A stretch of 64,000 bases of DNA. Origin: Gelria sp. Kuro-4. Lineage in GTDB: Bacteria; Bacillota; DTU030; DUMP01. Position numbers and translations under genes: made by a program. This document shows positions 16,812 to 24,841 of this stretch, piece after piece; the stretch's first letter is position 1, and each line of letters starts with the position of its first letter. The stretch spans positions 1,611,001 to 1,675,000 of the forward strand of contig NZ_AP024619.1 in the NCBI RefSeq assembly GCF_019668485.1. Reading direction: 5' to 3'. The notes beneath the pieces are model-generated. The model was not told where the DNA came from. It saw only the letters and a program-made list of their open reading frames with translations, and searched no databases.

Positions 16812-17843
16812 GTGTTGAGGAAAAAACCGTTCGCGTTCATGGCTGCGATGCTCGTTGGACTGCTTGTGCTAAGCGGTTGTGGTGGAAGTGGGAATAAGGC
16901 GAGCAGCAATGCCGGGGAAAAACAGCAAGAGGGACCCATTGTCTTGAAGCTTGGTCATGTCCTAAATGAAGCCAGTCCTTTCCACAAGGGTGCGGAAGAG
17001 TTTGCCCGCGCTGTGAAGGAAAAGAGCGGCGGACGCCTTGAAGTTAAGATTTTCCCCAATGGTCAGCTGGGAAACGACCGCACCCTGGCTGAGGCCATGC
17101 AGATGGGGACGCTGGATATGGAAGTGGCCGGGAGTGCCACCCTGGTCGGTTTCGTTCCCCGGCTGCAGCTGTTCGATCTGCCCTTCCTTTTCCGTGATCA
17201 ACAGCACGCTTACAAAGTCCTGGACGGGCCGATCGGCAAAGAAGTATTAAAGGACTTTGACCAAAAAGGCATAGTAGGTTTGGCCTTCTGGGAAAATGGG
17301 CTCAGGCACCTGACCAACTCCGTACGACCGATCAAGACGCCGAACGACGTCAAGGGCCTAAAGATTCGCGTGCAGGAGATTCCTCTGCATGTTTCTTTCT
17401 GGAAGATACTCGGTGCTGACCCCACCCCAATGGCCTGGACGGAGGTTTACACCGCCCTCCAACAAAAGACGGTGGACGGCGAAGAAAACCCCATTCAGAC
17501 CATTTACACCCAGAAGATTTACGAAGTGCAAAAGTATATCTCCCTGACGGGCCACGTTTATGGTGCAGCAGTGATTATGGTGAGCAAAAAGACCTACGAC
17601 AAACTCCCTGCTGACCTGCAAAAGGTGCTGGTGGAAGCCGCGCAGGAGACGGCCGATTGGGAGCGCAATTACGTTAAGGATCTGGAAGACAAGGCTTTGA
17701 AAGAGCTACCTGGTTTGGGCATGGAGATCGAGCATAATCCTGACAGGGAAGCCTTCAAAGCAGCTGTACAGCCTGTTTACGACGAGTACGCAGAGAAGCT
17801 GAACGCAAAAGACCTGATCGAACAGATTTTGAACACGAAGTAA
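16812..17843 (+). CDS. dctP: TRAP solute-binding lipoprotein DctP (catabolon 1)
   Basis: Extracellular binding protein, 343 residues from GTG 16812. The start is chosen for its spacing of 9 from AAGGAG, since GTG 16806 is too close. The signal peptide ends in the lipobox 'LVLSGC' with Cys23 as the lipid anchor, followed by a Gly/Ser/Asn linker. The DctP core is clear: 'FPNGQLGNDRTLAEAMQMG', 'WENGLRHLTNSVRPIKTP' and 'LKIRVQE', whose Arg normally pairs with the ligand's acidic group. An acidic substrate is therefore likely (inference). Confidence 0.9.
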   Translation: MLRKKPFAFMAAMLVGLLVLSGCGGSGNKASSNAGEKQQEGPIVLKLGHVLNEASPFHKGAEEFARAVKEKSGGRLEVKIFPNGQLGNDRTLAEAMQMGTLDMEVAGSATLVGFVPRLQLFDLPFLFRDQQHAYKVLDGPIGKEVLKDFDQKGIVGLAFWENGLRHLTNSVRPIKTPNDVKGLKIRVQEIPLHVSFWKILGADPTPMAWTEVYTALQQKTVDGEENPIQTIYTQKIYEVQKYISLTGHVYGAAVIMVSKKTYDKLPADLQKVLVEAAQETADWERNYVKDLEDKALKELPGLGMEIEHNPDREAFKAAVQPVYDEYAEKLNAKDLIEQILNTK

Positions 17844-17867
17844 CGGTTGGAGCACAGCTAAGACGGC

Positions 17868-17923
17868 GGGAGCCTTTTCCTGCGTCCACGGTAAGGCTTA
17901 GCCAAGGCCGAGGAAAGGCTCCC
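17868..17923 (+). promoter_or_regulatory. Large stem-loop between dctP and the tautomerase gene
   Basis: Arms gggagccttttcct and aggaaaggctcccc pair over about 13 positions around a 27-base loop. No T tract follows, so it is more likely an RNA stability or attenuation element than a terminator. Confidence 0.45.
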
Positions 17924-17946
17924 CCACAGCAGGAAGGAAGTGCAGC

Positions 17947-18138
17947 ATGCCGGTAATCCATGTGTCCATGCTAGGTGGGAAAAGTGCTGAAGAAAAGCGC
18001 AACCTCGTCCGTGGGATCACCAACGCGGTGGTAAAGGCGTTGGGGGTGGAACCAGGTAAGGTGACGATCTTCCTTAAGGAGTACGGAGCGCAAGACATAG
18101 GGAAAGGTGGCAACTTGTACGGCGAAATTGGAGGGTAA
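17947..18138 (+). CDS. 4-oxalocrotonate tautomerase family protein
   Basis: Protein of 63 residues with the amino-terminal catalytic proline (Pro2, Pro1 after Met removal) in 'MPVIHVSMLGGKSAEEKRNLV' (first 20 residues form the first strand and helix). Members interconvert enol and keto forms of small acids or dehalogenate them, working as hexamers. GGAAGG lies 7 bases before the ATG. Its presence after the TRAP genes suggests that an enol/keto acid occurs in the pathway, or that it is an accessory. Only the family is certain. Confidence 0.82.
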   Translation: MPVIHVSMLGGKSAEEKRNLVRGITNAVVKALGVEPGKVTIFLKEYGAQDIGKGGNLYGEIGG

Positions 18139-18174
18139 AGTGGCCAAGGAGGCTGCCGGTAAAGGAGTGATTGT

Positions 18175-19104
18175 TTGATCGTTCCCTCACCCTACTTGGC
18201 CGAGATTTCACTTTTGGGGACTGTTTTAATCTGGGGCGGTAACTTCGTTGTGTCTAAGGTCGCGATGAACTACTTTCCCCCATCCGTGTTCGTGACCGTA
18301 CGGTACGTCATGGCGACGCCGCTGCTGTTTCTGCTGCTGAAGCTTCGGGAAGAGAAGGCTGGCATCGACTGTGGTGAGCTCATCCCGCTGGCCTTTTTGG
18401 GCCTCACGGGCGTAGCCATGTACCAGATGTTCTTCATCCATGCCGTGGCTTATACCACAGCAACCAACGCCAGCCTTCTCAACAACACCTCCCCGCTGTT
18501 CGGGGCTGTGCTCACGGTAGTGAGCCGCCAGGAGAAGGCTTCTTTAGTCAAGTACGCGGGCATGCTCCTCGCCTTTTTCGGCGTCGCTGCCTTTATTGGA
18601 ACCTCATCCCTGCCTTTGGGCGGAAGGCACTTCCTGGGCGATGCTTTAGGGCTGGCTGGTGCGGCCTGTTTCGCGGTCTACTCGACGCTGAGTGTACCTA
18701 TTCTGCGGAAACACTCGCCCTTGAAAGTGACAGCTTATGCCGCACTGTTCGGTACCGTGGTGCTTTTGGCTTTGAATCTAGTTCAGGTAGTACGGCTCGA
18801 TTGGCAGCAGGTGCCTGCTTCCGGGTGGCTGGCCCTCATGTACACCACCGTTCTGTCGACTGTCTTTGCCTTCGTCGCGTGGTACACGGGGCTCAAGGCG
18901 GTGGGGGCCACGGGCGCCATGGTCTACCAGTACCTGGTCCCGGTCGTCGGTGCCCTGTGCTCGGTGATCTTCCTTGGAGAAGTGATCACGCTGAAACAGG
19001 CCGCGGCTGGGCTGATCGTGATCTCCGGCATCGCGCTCGTGAAAGGCGCCGATGGGCGCCAAACGGGCCAAACCCAGAAGCTAGGTAAATCCCATGCCGG
19101 CTAA
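18175..19104 (+). CDS. EamA/DMT-family membrane transporter
   Basis: Membrane protein of 309 residues with ten predicted helices in two EamA repeats (about 10-145 and 160-290). 'LIWGGNFVVSKVAMNYFPP' and 'TNASLLNNTSPLFGAVLTV' are typical of the first repeat, 'VGATGAMVYQYLVPVVGAL' of the second. TTG start after aaaggagtg. DMT proteins usually export metabolites or amino acids. The cluster position suggests efflux of a by-product, but substrate and direction cannot be read. Ends with a charged tail. Confidence 0.85.
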   Translation: MIVPSPYLAEISLLGTVLIWGGNFVVSKVAMNYFPPSVFVTVRYVMATPLLFLLLKLREEKAGIDCGELIPLAFLGLTGVAMYQMFFIHAVAYTTATNASLLNNTSPLFGAVLTVVSRQEKASLVKYAGMLLAFFGVAAFIGTSSLPLGGRHFLGDALGLAGAACFAVYSTLSVPILRKHSPLKVTAYAALFGTVVLLALNLVQVVRLDWQQVPASGWLALMYTTVLSTVFAFVAWYTGLKAVGATGAMVYQYLVPVVGALCSVIFLGEVITLKQAAAGLIVISGIALVKGADGRQTGQTQKLGKSHAG

Positions 19105-19187
19105 GCCTTAAACCTCGCTGCTTTTTGGCCCAGAGTGAATCCACGGATCTATGAATCTAGCTTGAGAGGGGGTGACCTGCCAGGAAA

Positions 19188-19883
19188 GTGGACCACAAGG
19201 AAATAAACGAAGCTGGACCTTTGAGCATCAAGATCGCCAAAGAGCTCCGACAGGCCATTTTGCACGGGGAATTCGGCCCTTGGTCACGGCTCAACGTCAG
19301 CGCCATAGCGGAGCAGCTGCAGGTAAGCCGCACTCCGGTTAAGGAAGCCATTCACAAGCTGGAGCAGGAGGGGCTGGTGGCCATCCCGCCGAATGGCGGG
19401 GCGGTAGTGGTGGAACTGTCGCCACAGGACATCGAGATTATCTACACTGTAAGAAGTATGCTGGAGGGCTTAGCTGCCCGTATCGCGGCGCAGCGCCTGA
19501 CTGCTGAAGAACTGCGAATGCTGGGCGACATCTTGGACGAGGCGACGCTTTACGCTAGCAAGAGGCGGATGTGCCAAGTGGCGGAGCGTAACCGGCGGTT
19601 CCACCGCCTGATCTACCTTGGTTCCAAGAGCGTACCGCTGTCCAAGATGATCTCAACGGTTACCGAGCAGCTGGACGGGTTACGAGTGTCGTCATTGGAA
19701 GTGCCGGGGCGAGTACACAAGGCCGAGGAGGAACACTACGCCATCCTACAGGCCCTGGAGGCGCGGGATGGCGAAGCGGCCGAACGGTTGATGCGCGAGC
19801 ACATCTACATGACAGGATACAAGTTGATCCGTTTGCCCGAGGGTGAACTGTCCGCTCGGGCGGGCGCGTCAGGAGAGGAGTAG
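19188..19883 (+). CDS. GntR family transcriptional regulator, FCD type (second)
   Basis: Regulator of 231 residues: winged helix ('LQVSRTPVKEAIHKLEQEGLV', about residues 44-64) plus helical FCD domain containing 'RNRRFHRLIY' and 'EEHYAILQALEARD' with metal-binding histidines. GTG start with aggaaa just before. Ten bases separate it from the dehydrogenase gene, so it probably controls the dehydrogenase/AOR gene set that follows. It is a different GntR protein from the one at 6460, with only general similarity. Confidence 0.85.
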   Translation: MDHKEINEAGPLSIKIAKELRQAILHGEFGPWSRLNVSAIAEQLQVSRTPVKEAIHKLEQEGLVAIPPNGGAVVVELSPQDIEIIYTVRSMLEGLAARIAAQRLTAEELRMLGDILDEATLYASKRRMCQVAERNRRFHRLIYLGSKSVPLSKMISTVTEQLDGLRVSSLEVPGRVHKAEEEHYAILQALEARDGEAAERLMREHIYMTGYKLIRLPEGELSARAGASGEE

Positions 19884-19892
19884 ATCGAGAAC

Positions 19893-20801
19893 ATGGAACA
19901 GCAAGCTAGAGCAGTGCGCCTGGGATTTGTCGGAGTAGGGCGCATGGGCAGGGCCATGGCCAGCAATTTGGTGCGGGCCGGGTACGAGGTGCGTGTCTAC
20001 GACCGTTATGCGGCGGCCATGGAAGCCATGGCAGAGGCGGGAGCCATACCGGCAGAGCTTCCCAAGCTAGTGAAGGAGAGCGACATCATCCTGCTGTCCT
20101 TGCCCAACCCAGCCATCGTTGAAGACGTTGTCCTGGGCTCCGGGGGCATATTCGCTGCGGCGCGAGCGGGGCAACTGCTGATTGACCTCAGTTCATCCAC
20201 TCCCCAAAGTGAGCATAAGATCGCCGCCCAAGGCCAAGCCATCGGCGTAGACTTTCTGGATGCGCCGGTAAGCGGCGGCGTGGCTGGGGCCGTAGCCGGC
20301 ACCCTGACCATCATGGTTGGCGGGCCGGAAAAGCTGGTGGCACGGGCCAGGCCGATTCTCGAAGTGCTTGGCAAGAAAATCGTGCATGTCGGTCCGGTTG
20401 GTACGGGACAGGCAGTCAAGCTGGTAAACCAGCTCCTTTTCGGGGTCAATATGGCAGCCCTAGCGGAAGGCCTGAAACTTGCTGAAGCCTTGGGATTGGA
20501 TCAGAACGTAGTTTACGAGGTCGTCAGCGCCGGCGCTGGGAACAGTTATGCCCTACAAACCAGGTGCCCCAAGTTTATCTTTGCTGACAACTTCGAGCCG
20601 GGGTTCAGTCTGGAGCTGGCGGCCAAGGACTTGAGACTGGCTGTGTCGGCTGCTCTAGAAGCAGGACAACCGTTGCTGCTTGGAGCCTTAGGACTGCAGC
20701 TTTTCGAGGCGGCAAAACACCAAGGCTATGGGGCTAAGGACATCTCCGGCATTTACAAATATCTATCCGAGCATTTAAGTCCGGTTGTGGAGGAGGGTTA
20801 A
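19893..20801 (+). CDS. 3-hydroxyisobutyrate dehydrogenase family (beta-hydroxyacid dehydrogenase)
   Basis: NAD(P)-dependent enzyme, 302 residues. N-terminal Rossmann 'GFVGVGRMGRAMASNLVRAG' (about 11-30), substrate motif 'DAPVSGGVAGAVAGTLTIMVGG' and catalytic lysine in 'GTGQAVKLVNQ' (about residue 172) are complete. The family includes tartronate semialdehyde reductase (GarR), hydroxyisobutyrate dehydrogenase and sulfolactaldehyde-type reductases. Gene context suggests a small aldehyde or 3-hydroxyacid as substrate. It ends two bases before the next ATG. Confidence 0.88.
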   Translation: MEQQARAVRLGFVGVGRMGRAMASNLVRAGYEVRVYDRYAAAMEAMAEAGAIPAELPKLVKESDIILLSLPNPAIVEDVVLGSGGIFAAARAGQLLIDLSSSTPQSEHKIAAQGQAIGVDFLDAPVSGGVAGAVAGTLTIMVGGPEKLVARARPILEVLGKKIVHVGPVGTGQAVKLVNQLLFGVNMAALAEGLKLAEALGLDQNVVYEVVSAGAGNSYALQTRCPKFIFADNFEPGFSLELAAKDLRLAVSAALEAGQPLLLGALGLQLFEAAKHQGYGAKDISGIYKYLSEHLSPVVEEG

Positions 20802-20802
20802 C

Positions 20803-21534
20803 ATGCGTATCGACGAGGACAAGTGTATAGGTTGCGGGGTTTGCATGCCCTACTGCCCCGCCGGCGCTATCAGCATCCAAAACAAGAAGGCGCATATTGA
20901 TCGGGACAAGTGCTTGGAGTGCGGAACCTGTGGCCGGGCGCGGGTAGTGCGGTGCCCTCGCGGAGCCATTCACGAAGACGAGGACGTCTACCAGCGGCCG
21001 CGCTCCATCAGGAAGTACTTCAGTGATCCCATGGCCTACCATGTGGAGACGAAGGTTCCAGGCCGCGGCACAGAAGAGGTAAAGACCAACGATGTTACTG
21101 GGCGGGTGAAAAAGGGGCAGTTTGGTATCGCCATTGAGATGGGGCGTCCGTGCCTGGGGGCTTCGTTTGTGGACATTGAGAAAGTGACGATGGCCCTGGC
21201 GCGGGAAGGCATAACCCGCTTCGAGCGGGACAACCCCCTGACACATCTCATGGCAGATCCCGAGAAGGGCATCTTTACCGACGAAGCCAAACAGTGCCGG
21301 GTGGTGTCTGCAATCATCGAGTTCACCATTCCGGATGAGATGTTGGAGCGTACTCTGGCTACCATCAAAGAGGTCGCGCAGGAGATAGACACCGTCTTCT
21401 CCTTGGATCTCATTTCGCGCCTAGAAAACGAGCCTACTATCGCAGTAGCCCCACAGTTGGAAGTCCTAGGGATTACGCCCAGACCGAACGCCAAGGTTAA
21501 CTTGGGGCTCGGTCGACCGCTGAAGGAGGACTAA
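20803..21534 (+). CDS. 4Fe-4S dicluster protein with unrecognised C-terminal domain (AOR locus)
   Basis: Protein of 243 residues. The first 60 form a two-cluster ferredoxin ('CIGCGVCMPYCPAGA' and 'CLECGTCGRARVVRCPRGA', the second with a widened spacing). The remaining ~180 residues carry 'GIAIEMGRPCLGASFVDIEKV' and 'LDLISRLENEPTIA' and match no family I recognise. ATG 20803 follows GGAGGAGGG. I would guess electron transfer or a sensory role tied to the AOR. The reading is a firm ferredoxin head with an unknown tail. Confidence 0.7.
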   Translation: MRIDEDKCIGCGVCMPYCPAGAISIQNKKAHIDRDKCLECGTCGRARVVRCPRGAIHEDEDVYQRPRSIRKYFSDPMAYHVETKVPGRGTEEVKTNDVTGRVKKGQFGIAIEMGRPCLGASFVDIEKVTMALAREGITRFERDNPLTHLMADPEKGIFTDEAKQCRVVSAIIEFTIPDEMLERTLATIKEVAQEIDTVFSLDLISRLENEPTIAVAPQLEVLGITPRPNAKVNLGLGRPLKED

Positions 21535-21536
21535 AA

Positions 21537-22163
21537 ATGACGCACTCTCTTCACAGAACGGGAACGCCCGAAAACCTAAAAGATGATTTCGTCGTCTTGG
21601 TTACACCGGCCGTTGGCATAAACAACAAAGGAAGCCAGGACAAGCTGAGGGAAATCCTCGACTTTATCTTTGACCTCGGACCGACCAACATTGGTTCGTA
21701 CGAAACGGGTACCGTCTTTTCTGGAGCTACCATCGAAGAGATCAAGGAGAAATTGTCGGAAACACCGAGGGTACGGGTTTGCTTTTCTAGCAAAGAGAAG
21801 GTGAAAAAGCTGGTTGAGTTTATCAAGGAACGAGACTTCGGACTGTCTGTAACTGTCAGCGGTTTGGTGGACGAGATCAAGGACATAACGCAAGCCGTAA
21901 ACATCCAGCCTCACTCGATCAACCTGTCCCTCGGCATCCACGGCAAGACCGAGGCACTGCCCTCCCCTGAGGTCCTAGAATTCGTTACCATGTGCGGTCA
22001 CGGTATGATCTCGGCCAGCTTGGTGGAGAGACTGATCGCCGACGTAAAGGCGGGGCGCCGTACCCCTCGACAGGCCGCAGAGGAGATGGCGCGGCCCTGT
22101 GTGTGCGGCATCTTTAACCCCGATCGGGCTGCCAAGTTGCTGCAGAAGTATGAGCGGCAGTAG
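21537..22163 (+). CDS. Conserved-looking unknown protein with C-terminal Cys/His motif (AOR locus)
   Basis: Soluble 208-residue protein that I do not recognise. It has an alpha/beta appearance, with hydrophobic strands ('DFVVLVTPAVGINNKG', 'SINLSLGIHG') alternating with charged helices ('IKEKLSETPRVRVCFSSKEKV'). The C-terminal third holds 'MCGHGMISASLVERLI' and 'RPCVCGIFNPDRAAKLL', four Cys/His residues that could bind a metal or cluster. AAGGAGGA lies 6 bases before the ATG, and it sits between two ferredoxin genes upstream of the AOR, so an AOR accessory or maturation role is possible. No function assigned. Confidence 0.65.
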   Translation: MTHSLHRTGTPENLKDDFVVLVTPAVGINNKGSQDKLREILDFIFDLGPTNIGSYETGTVFSGATIEEIKEKLSETPRVRVCFSSKEKVKKLVEFIKERDFGLSVTVSGLVDEIKDITQAVNIQPHSINLSLGIHGKTEALPSPEVLEFVTMCGHGMISASLVERLIADVKAGRRTPRQAAEEMARPCVCGIFNPDRAAKLLQKYERQ

Positions 22164-22196
22164 GCAAGGAATCTTTCTCGGGAGAGGAGACAGAGC

Positions 22197-22595
22197 ATGA
22201 AACTGGCGTATGATCAATCCAAGTGCACCGGCTGCGCGGTGTGTGCTAGCGTCTGTTCTTTTAGGCTGAAAGGCTTAGTGCACCCAGGCGGCACCCGGAT
22301 CAAGTTCGCTTACGTCAGCCCTACAGACAGCCATGTGATCTACTGTCGTCAATGTGAAAACGCCCCTTGTGCCCTGGCTTGTCCCCAAGGGGCTATTCAA
22401 AAGGACGGTAAGACCAGCGCCTGGGTGGTGGACGCCGAGAAGTGCGTCGGCTGTGGCCTTTGCCTGGAAGCCTGTCCCTATGGCGCTATCCGCCTGGATA
22501 CTGAATCAGGTAAGGCGGACAAATGCGACCTGTGCCAGGGCGATCCGGCCTGCGTGAAGCACTGCCTGGCCCAGGCTCTGACGGTGCAAGATTAA
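22197..22595 (+). CDS. Ferredoxin-like 4Fe-4S electron transfer subunit of the AOR
   Basis: Protein of 132 residues with many cysteines: 'CTGCAVCASVCSF' (residues 10-22), 'CRQCENAPCALACPQGA', 'CVGCGLCLEACPYGA' and a final 'CDLCQGDPACVKHC', enough for about four 4Fe-4S clusters. This is the HycB/AOR-B layout of polyferredoxin subunits found beside aldehyde oxidoreductases. It lies 18 bases before the AOR gene and should pass electrons between AOR and ferredoxin or another acceptor. No signal peptide, cytoplasmic. Confidence 0.88.
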   Translation: MKLAYDQSKCTGCAVCASVCSFRLKGLVHPGGTRIKFAYVSPTDSHVIYCRQCENAPCALACPQGAIQKDGKTSAWVVDAEKCVGCGLCLEACPYGAIRLDTESGKADKCDLCQGDPACVKHCLAQALTVQD

Positions 22596-22613
22596 CTAGG
22601 GGGAGAGGTTTGT

Positions 22614-24476
22614 ATGTTGAAGTACGGGGGATACTGTGGACGCTTTCTTCGGGTAGATCTTACGGCCAAGAAAATAACCACGGAAGAATTGACCGAGGAG
22701 TTTGTAAAAAAGTACGTCGGCTGCAACGGCTTCGGTGCCGCCATCCTGTACAACGAACTTCCGGCAAGAATTGACCCTTTTTCGGCCGCTAACAAGGTGG
22801 TGGTTGCTACCGGTCCCCTCACGGGTACTGTGGTGCCGTGCACCCCTAAGGTTGGTTTCTTCACCAAGTCTCCCCTCACGGGCGGCTTCATGGATTCTTA
22901 TGCCGGCGGGCACTTTGGGGCAGAGCTCAAGTTCGCCGGCTTTGACGGCGTGATTATAGAAGGTGCCAGCGAGGCTCCCACTTGGCTTTACATTGAGGAC
23001 GGTCAGGCTGAGCTACGTGACGCCTCCAAGCTGTGGGGGCTTTCGGTACCCGAGACAGAGGCCGCCGTCCGTCGCGATCTAAACAACGACGCCGTGCACG
23101 TTGCCTCTATAGGCCCCGCCGGGGAGCAACTAGTGCGCTTTAGCTGCGTCATGGTGGACATGTCGCATGCCGCCGGACGAGGTGGCGTTGGGGCGGTCCT
23201 CGGCAGCAAGAAACTCAAGGCCATCGCTGTGTATGGTAGAAAGAACCCGATCCCGGTTGCCGATCCCGAGGCTGTGCTGGCGCTTGCAGAGAAGATCTAC
23301 CAGCACATTCAAGAAACCCCGTCTTTGGCTACCGGCATGCCCAAGTATGGCACCACAGGAGCGCTGAAGGCGAACCAGACCTCGGGGATTTTGGGAACGC
23401 GCAACTGGCAAAGTGAAACCTTTGAACACGCCTCGAGCATCGACGGAGATGCTTGCCTCAGAGAGCTGTTCGAAAAGAACCTGGCTTGCTTCCAGTGTCC
23501 GTTGCGGTGCACGCATTTTTCGAGAATCAAAGAAGGCAAGTATGCCGGCACCACCACCATCGGTCCGCAATACGAGACCATGTACAGCCTGGGTTCAGTT
23601 TGCGGCCTTACAGACATTAAGGCTGTCGCCAAGGCCAATGAGTACTGCAATGCGATGGGTCTCGATACTATCTCGGCCGGGGTCACCGTGGCTTTTGCCA
23701 TGGAGCTTTACGAGCGGGGCATACTGAGCTACGAAGAGCTGGGGGGGCTGGATCTCACCTTCGGCAATGATGAGGGTTTGCTTGCTGCTTTGGAGTCCAT
23801 CGTGGCCCGCCGCGGCATCTATAAACTCTTGGGTGAAGGTACCAAGCGGGCGGCGGAAGTCCTGGGCCGGGAAACGTACAAGTATGCCATCAATGTCAAG
23901 GGCTTGGAGTTGGCCGGCCACAGCGTTCGGGGCTATAAAGGCATGAGCTTGGGCTATGCCACCAGCACGCGCGGTGGTAGCCACCAGGATATGCGGCATA
24001 TTCCTGAACGTGCCGGGTTATTCGATAGACGCGACCCCAGCGGCAAAGCACAGCTCAACTACGATATCACCTCCACAACAACTATTCGTGATACCCTAAA
24101 CTACTGCGCTATGATCGAAGATGTGGTCGGGCGCGTGGGCATCACGGAAAAACATGCGGAAATGGTCAATGCCGTAACCGGCCTGAACCTCTCCGTGAAT
24201 GAGGTGCAGCAGCTGGCGGACAGAATCTGGAACCTGGAGCGCGCCTTCAATGTACGCGAGGGTATGAGCCGCAAAGATGATGTTCTACCCTACCGCTTCA
24301 TGCACGAGCCGATTCCGGAAGGCCCCTCCGAGGGCATGTACTGCCCGCCGGAGGAGCTGGAAAAAATGAAAGACGAACTCTACGAGATCCGAGGGTGGAC
24401 TCGGGACGGAATTCCTTCGCGCGACAAGTTGCTAGAATTAGGACTCGACCAAGTAGCAGAGGAACTTTGGCCTTAA
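22614..24476 (+). CDS. aor: Aldehyde:ferredoxin oxidoreductase
   Basis: Tungsten- or molybdenum-pterin enzyme (620 residues) oxidising aldehydes to acids with ferredoxin reduction, or the reverse. The N-terminal domain shows 'VVVATGPLTGTVVPCTPKVG' and 'SPLTGGFMDSYAGGHFGAELK'. The middle has the cluster cysteines 'CFQCPLRCTHF' and the 'GLDTISAG' signature. The length fits the family. Its operon has a polyferredoxin gene before it and a MoaD-like gene after it. In catabolon 1 it is the likely sink for toxic aldehydes and a source of reduced ferredoxin (inference). Confidence 0.92.
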   Translation: MLKYGGYCGRFLRVDLTAKKITTEELTEEFVKKYVGCNGFGAAILYNELPARIDPFSAANKVVVATGPLTGTVVPCTPKVGFFTKSPLTGGFMDSYAGGHFGAELKFAGFDGVIIEGASEAPTWLYIEDGQAELRDASKLWGLSVPETEAAVRRDLNNDAVHVASIGPAGEQLVRFSCVMVDMSHAAGRGGVGAVLGSKKLKAIAVYGRKNPIPVADPEAVLALAEKIYQHIQETPSLATGMPKYGTTGALKANQTSGILGTRNWQSETFEHASSIDGDACLRELFEKNLACFQCPLRCTHFSRIKEGKYAGTTTIGPQYETMYSLGSVCGLTDIKAVAKANEYCNAMGLDTISAGVTVAFAMELYERGILSYEELGGLDLTFGNDEGLLAALESIVARRGIYKLLGEGTKRAAEVLGRETYKYAINVKGLELAGHSVRGYKGMSLGYATSTRGGSHQDMRHIPERAGLFDRRDPSGKAQLNYDITSTTTIRDTLNYCAMIEDVVGRVGITEKHAEMVNAVTGLNLSVNEVQQLADRIWNLERAFNVREGMSRKDDVLPYRFMHEPIPEGPSEGMYCPPEELEKMKDELYEIRGWTRDGIPSRDKLLELGLDQVAEELWP

Positions 24477-24499
24477 TAGTCGGGCAAAGGGGATGGCCC

Positions 24500-24790
24500 A
24501 TGTTTAAACAGATGGCACATGTTAAGTTTCTCGGCGAGTTCCGGGACGTAGCGGGAACCGATGAATTAGACGTAGCCATAGACCCGCCTTACAGCTTGGG
24601 GCAGCTCATAGAGAAGCTTGCAGAGACGTTGCCCCCACTGCGCAGTCTTCTCTACAAGCCGCGGGAAGAGGCTATCGCCCCGTTTTCTATGCTTTTGAAC
24701 GGCAGGGAGGTTTATTCCCAAGGCGACCTTACCATTCCTGTTCCGCATGACAGCGAAGTGGTGTTTTTCTTCTGGGGTGTCGGTGGCTGA
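24500..24790 (+). CDS. MoaD/ThiS-family sulfur carrier protein
   Basis: Ubiquitin-fold protein of 96 residues ending in the diagnostic 'GVGG' whose C-terminal Gly-Gly becomes a thiocarboxylate. Such proteins donate sulfur for molybdopterin or tungstopterin synthesis. The ATG at 24500 follows an AAAGGGG site, and an earlier in-frame start would run into the AOR gene. Placement right after aor fits a dedicated pterin-cofactor supply. Residues 1-30 carry the 'VKFLGEFRDVAG' first strand typical of MoaD. Confidence 0.85.
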   Translation: MFKQMAHVKFLGEFRDVAGTDELDVAIDPPYSLGQLIEKLAETLPPLRSLLYKPREEAIAPFSMLLNGREVYSQGDLTIPVPHDSEVVFFFWGVGG

Positions 24791-24841
24791 AGGGACTGTA
24801 TGAATGGGGGTGATTTTGCCGGAAAGGAGGCTACCTGGCAC

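Noticed and set aside
6460-19104. Catabolon 1 as the complete sulfoquinovose transketolase pathway
   Set aside because: The split transketolase and GRE would fit, but no sulfoquinovosidase, sulfo-sugar isomerase or sulfite-handling gene is visible, so I leave it as one possibility only.
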